DNA of 5,782 bases from CAZLYK01 sp964563495 (GTDB lineage Bacteria > Acidobacteriota > Blastocatellia > RBC074). Below, piece by piece: positions 4,951-5,782 of this stretch; the first letter of the stretch is position 1, and each line of letters starts with the position of its first letter. The position numbers and the translations under genes are program-made. The notes under the pieces are model-generated. The model made no database searches. It saw only the letters and a program-made list of their open reading frames with translations, and was not told the origin of the DNA. Where the stretch lies: positions 1 to 5,782 of the forward strand of contig CAZLYK010000225.1 in NCBI GenBank assembly GCA_964563495.1, given 5' to 3'.

Positions 4951-5782
4951 ATGATCAGCTACTCATATCAAGCGACGTTGGCCGCTGCGCAGAAGGTCAA
5001 CTGGCGCATCGAAGACATCATCGGCGGCGACAAGCGTCTCGATTTCTCGAAACCGTTCATGCCGGAATCGCTGGCGCGCGTGGAGCCGTTGGACTTTCTG
5101 CGCGCGGACGAAAAGCGCACGCTCAATCAGATCAGAGGCGCCGCCTACCTGGGCATCTTCGGTCTGGTGGAGGAGTTCATCCTGCCGTTCGTGCTGGATC
5201 ACGCCCGCCCGCAGCTTCAGGGCGACGACTATCGCGTGCGCGCGCTGCTGCAATTCGCCGGCGAGGAGGCCAAACATATCCACCTCTTCAAACGCTTCCG
5301 TGAAGAGTTTGAGCGCGGCTTCGGCCACGACTGCGCTGTCATCGGCCCGCCTGAGGCCGTCGCCCAGGCCGTGCTGGCGCATGACCCGCTGGCCGTGGCA
5401 CTGACGATCCTGCACATCGAGTGGATGACGCAGCGCCATTACCTGGACAGCGTCAAAGACGACCAGTCGCTCGACTCGCAATTCAAGAGTCTGCTCAAAC
5501 ATCACTGGATGGAAGAGGCGCAGCATGCCAAGCTCGACACGCTCATGGTCGAGGCGCTGGCTGAAGGGCGCAGCGCCCGCGAGATCGAAGCGGCGGTCGA
5601 GGGGTACCTCGAGATTGGCGGCTTGATAGACGCGGGGCTCAAGCAGCAGGTCGGTTTCGACCTCGATGCTTTGACGCGGGCGACCGGACGCGAGTTGAAC
5701 GAAGAGGAGAAGGATCAGTTCCGCCGGGCGCAGCTCCAGGCGAACCGCTGGACGTATCTCGGCTCGGCCATGACCCACGAAC
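4951..5782 (+). CDS. Ferritin-like diiron protein, AurF-type (partial, runs off right edge)
   Basis: The frame is open from ATG 4951 to the window edge, giving 277 complete residues (MISYSYQATLAAAQKVNWRI at the N-terminus) and no stop, so the C-terminus is missing. The protein is helical and rich in Glu, His and Asp. Putative diiron ligands are E74 or E75 (GLVEEFILPF), E106 and H109 (GEEAKH), E157 (HIEWMTQRHY), and H185, E189 and H192 (HHWMEEAQH). The last three keep the H-x3-E-x2-H spacing of AurF p-aminobenzoate N-oxygenase (H223, E227, H230), and E157 to H185 is 28 residues against 27 in AurF. Earlier spacings are shorter than in AurF. AurF-type enzymes use O2 at a diiron centre, for example to oxidise arylamines. 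Whether this one is an oxygenase or another ferritin-like protein cannot be settled here. No signal peptide or membrane segment is seen. The divergent AraC gene is its likely regulator. Its Glu codons are mostly GAG, unlike the upstream operon. Confidence 0.8.
   Translation, partial: MISYSYQATLAAAQKVNWRIEDIIGGDKRLDFSKPFMPESLARVEPLDFLRADEKRTLNQIRGAAYLGIFGLVEEFILPFVLDHARPQLQGDDYRVRALLQFAGEEAKHIHLFKRFREEFERGFGHDCAVIGPPEAVAQAVLAHDPLAVALTILHIEWMTQRHYLDSVKDDQSLDSQFKSLLKHHWMEEAQHAKLDTLMVEALAEGRSAREIEAAVEGYLEIGGLIDAGLKQQVGFDLDALTRATGRELNEEEKDQFRRAQLQANRWTYLGSAMTHE

Noticed and set aside
1..5782. CRISPR arrays, tRNA or rRNA genes, insertion sequences, attachment sites
   Set aside because: No spaced direct repeats, RNA gene signatures, transposase frames or terminal inverted repeats were seen on either strand.

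Overview
The window is GC-rich bacterial DNA from a draft assembly: a run of exactly 100 N (4171-4270) is a typical scaffold spacer. Genes are tightly packed, with ATGA stop/start overlaps. The first four genes combine GC-rich DNA with a strong preference for GAA as the glutamate codon. That habit reminds me of Acidobacteriota, but this is an impression, no marker gene is present, and I would not assign a phylum.

Region A (1-3642, all + strand) looks like one catabolic operon. In order it holds a crotonase-fold enoyl-CoA hydratase/isomerase family protein (43-834), a RidA/YjgF-family protein (831-1247), a benzoate-CoA ligase family acyl-CoA synthetase (1346-2884, with a likely start 69 bases inside the longest frame) and a creatininase-family metal-dependent amidohydrolase (2881-3642). 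Genes 1/2 and 3/4 overlap by four bases. The ligase would activate an aromatic acid as its CoA thioester, the crotonase homologue would act on a ring-derived CoA intermediate, and RidA plus the creatininase homologue suggest chemistry at a C-N bond. The best-fitting known theme is CoA-dependent aerobic aromatic degradation of the 2-aminobenzoyl-CoA or salicylyl-CoA type. The hallmark ring monooxygenase is not in this window, so the substrate is inferred. Two enzymes lack textbook catalytic residues: the crotonase homologue lacks both hydratase glutamates, and the RidA homologue lacks the substrate-binding arginine.

Region B (3643-5782) has a different organisation and codon choice. An AraC-family regulator lies on the - strand (3658-4778) and is interrupted by the N run. 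The two gap flanks share an exact 7-base overlap, and collapsing it restores one uninterrupted 337-residue frame, so the gap is probably an assembly artefact. Divergent from the regulator, after a 172-base intergenic region with a strong imperfect inverted repeat (4885-4924), starts a gene that runs off the right edge (4951-5782). It encodes a ferritin-like diiron protein whose putative ligands match the spacing of AurF-type N-oxygenases over the last three positions. This looks like a regulator with its divergent target gene. Glutamate codons switch from mostly GAA in region A to mostly GAG in region B, so the two regions may differ in origin.
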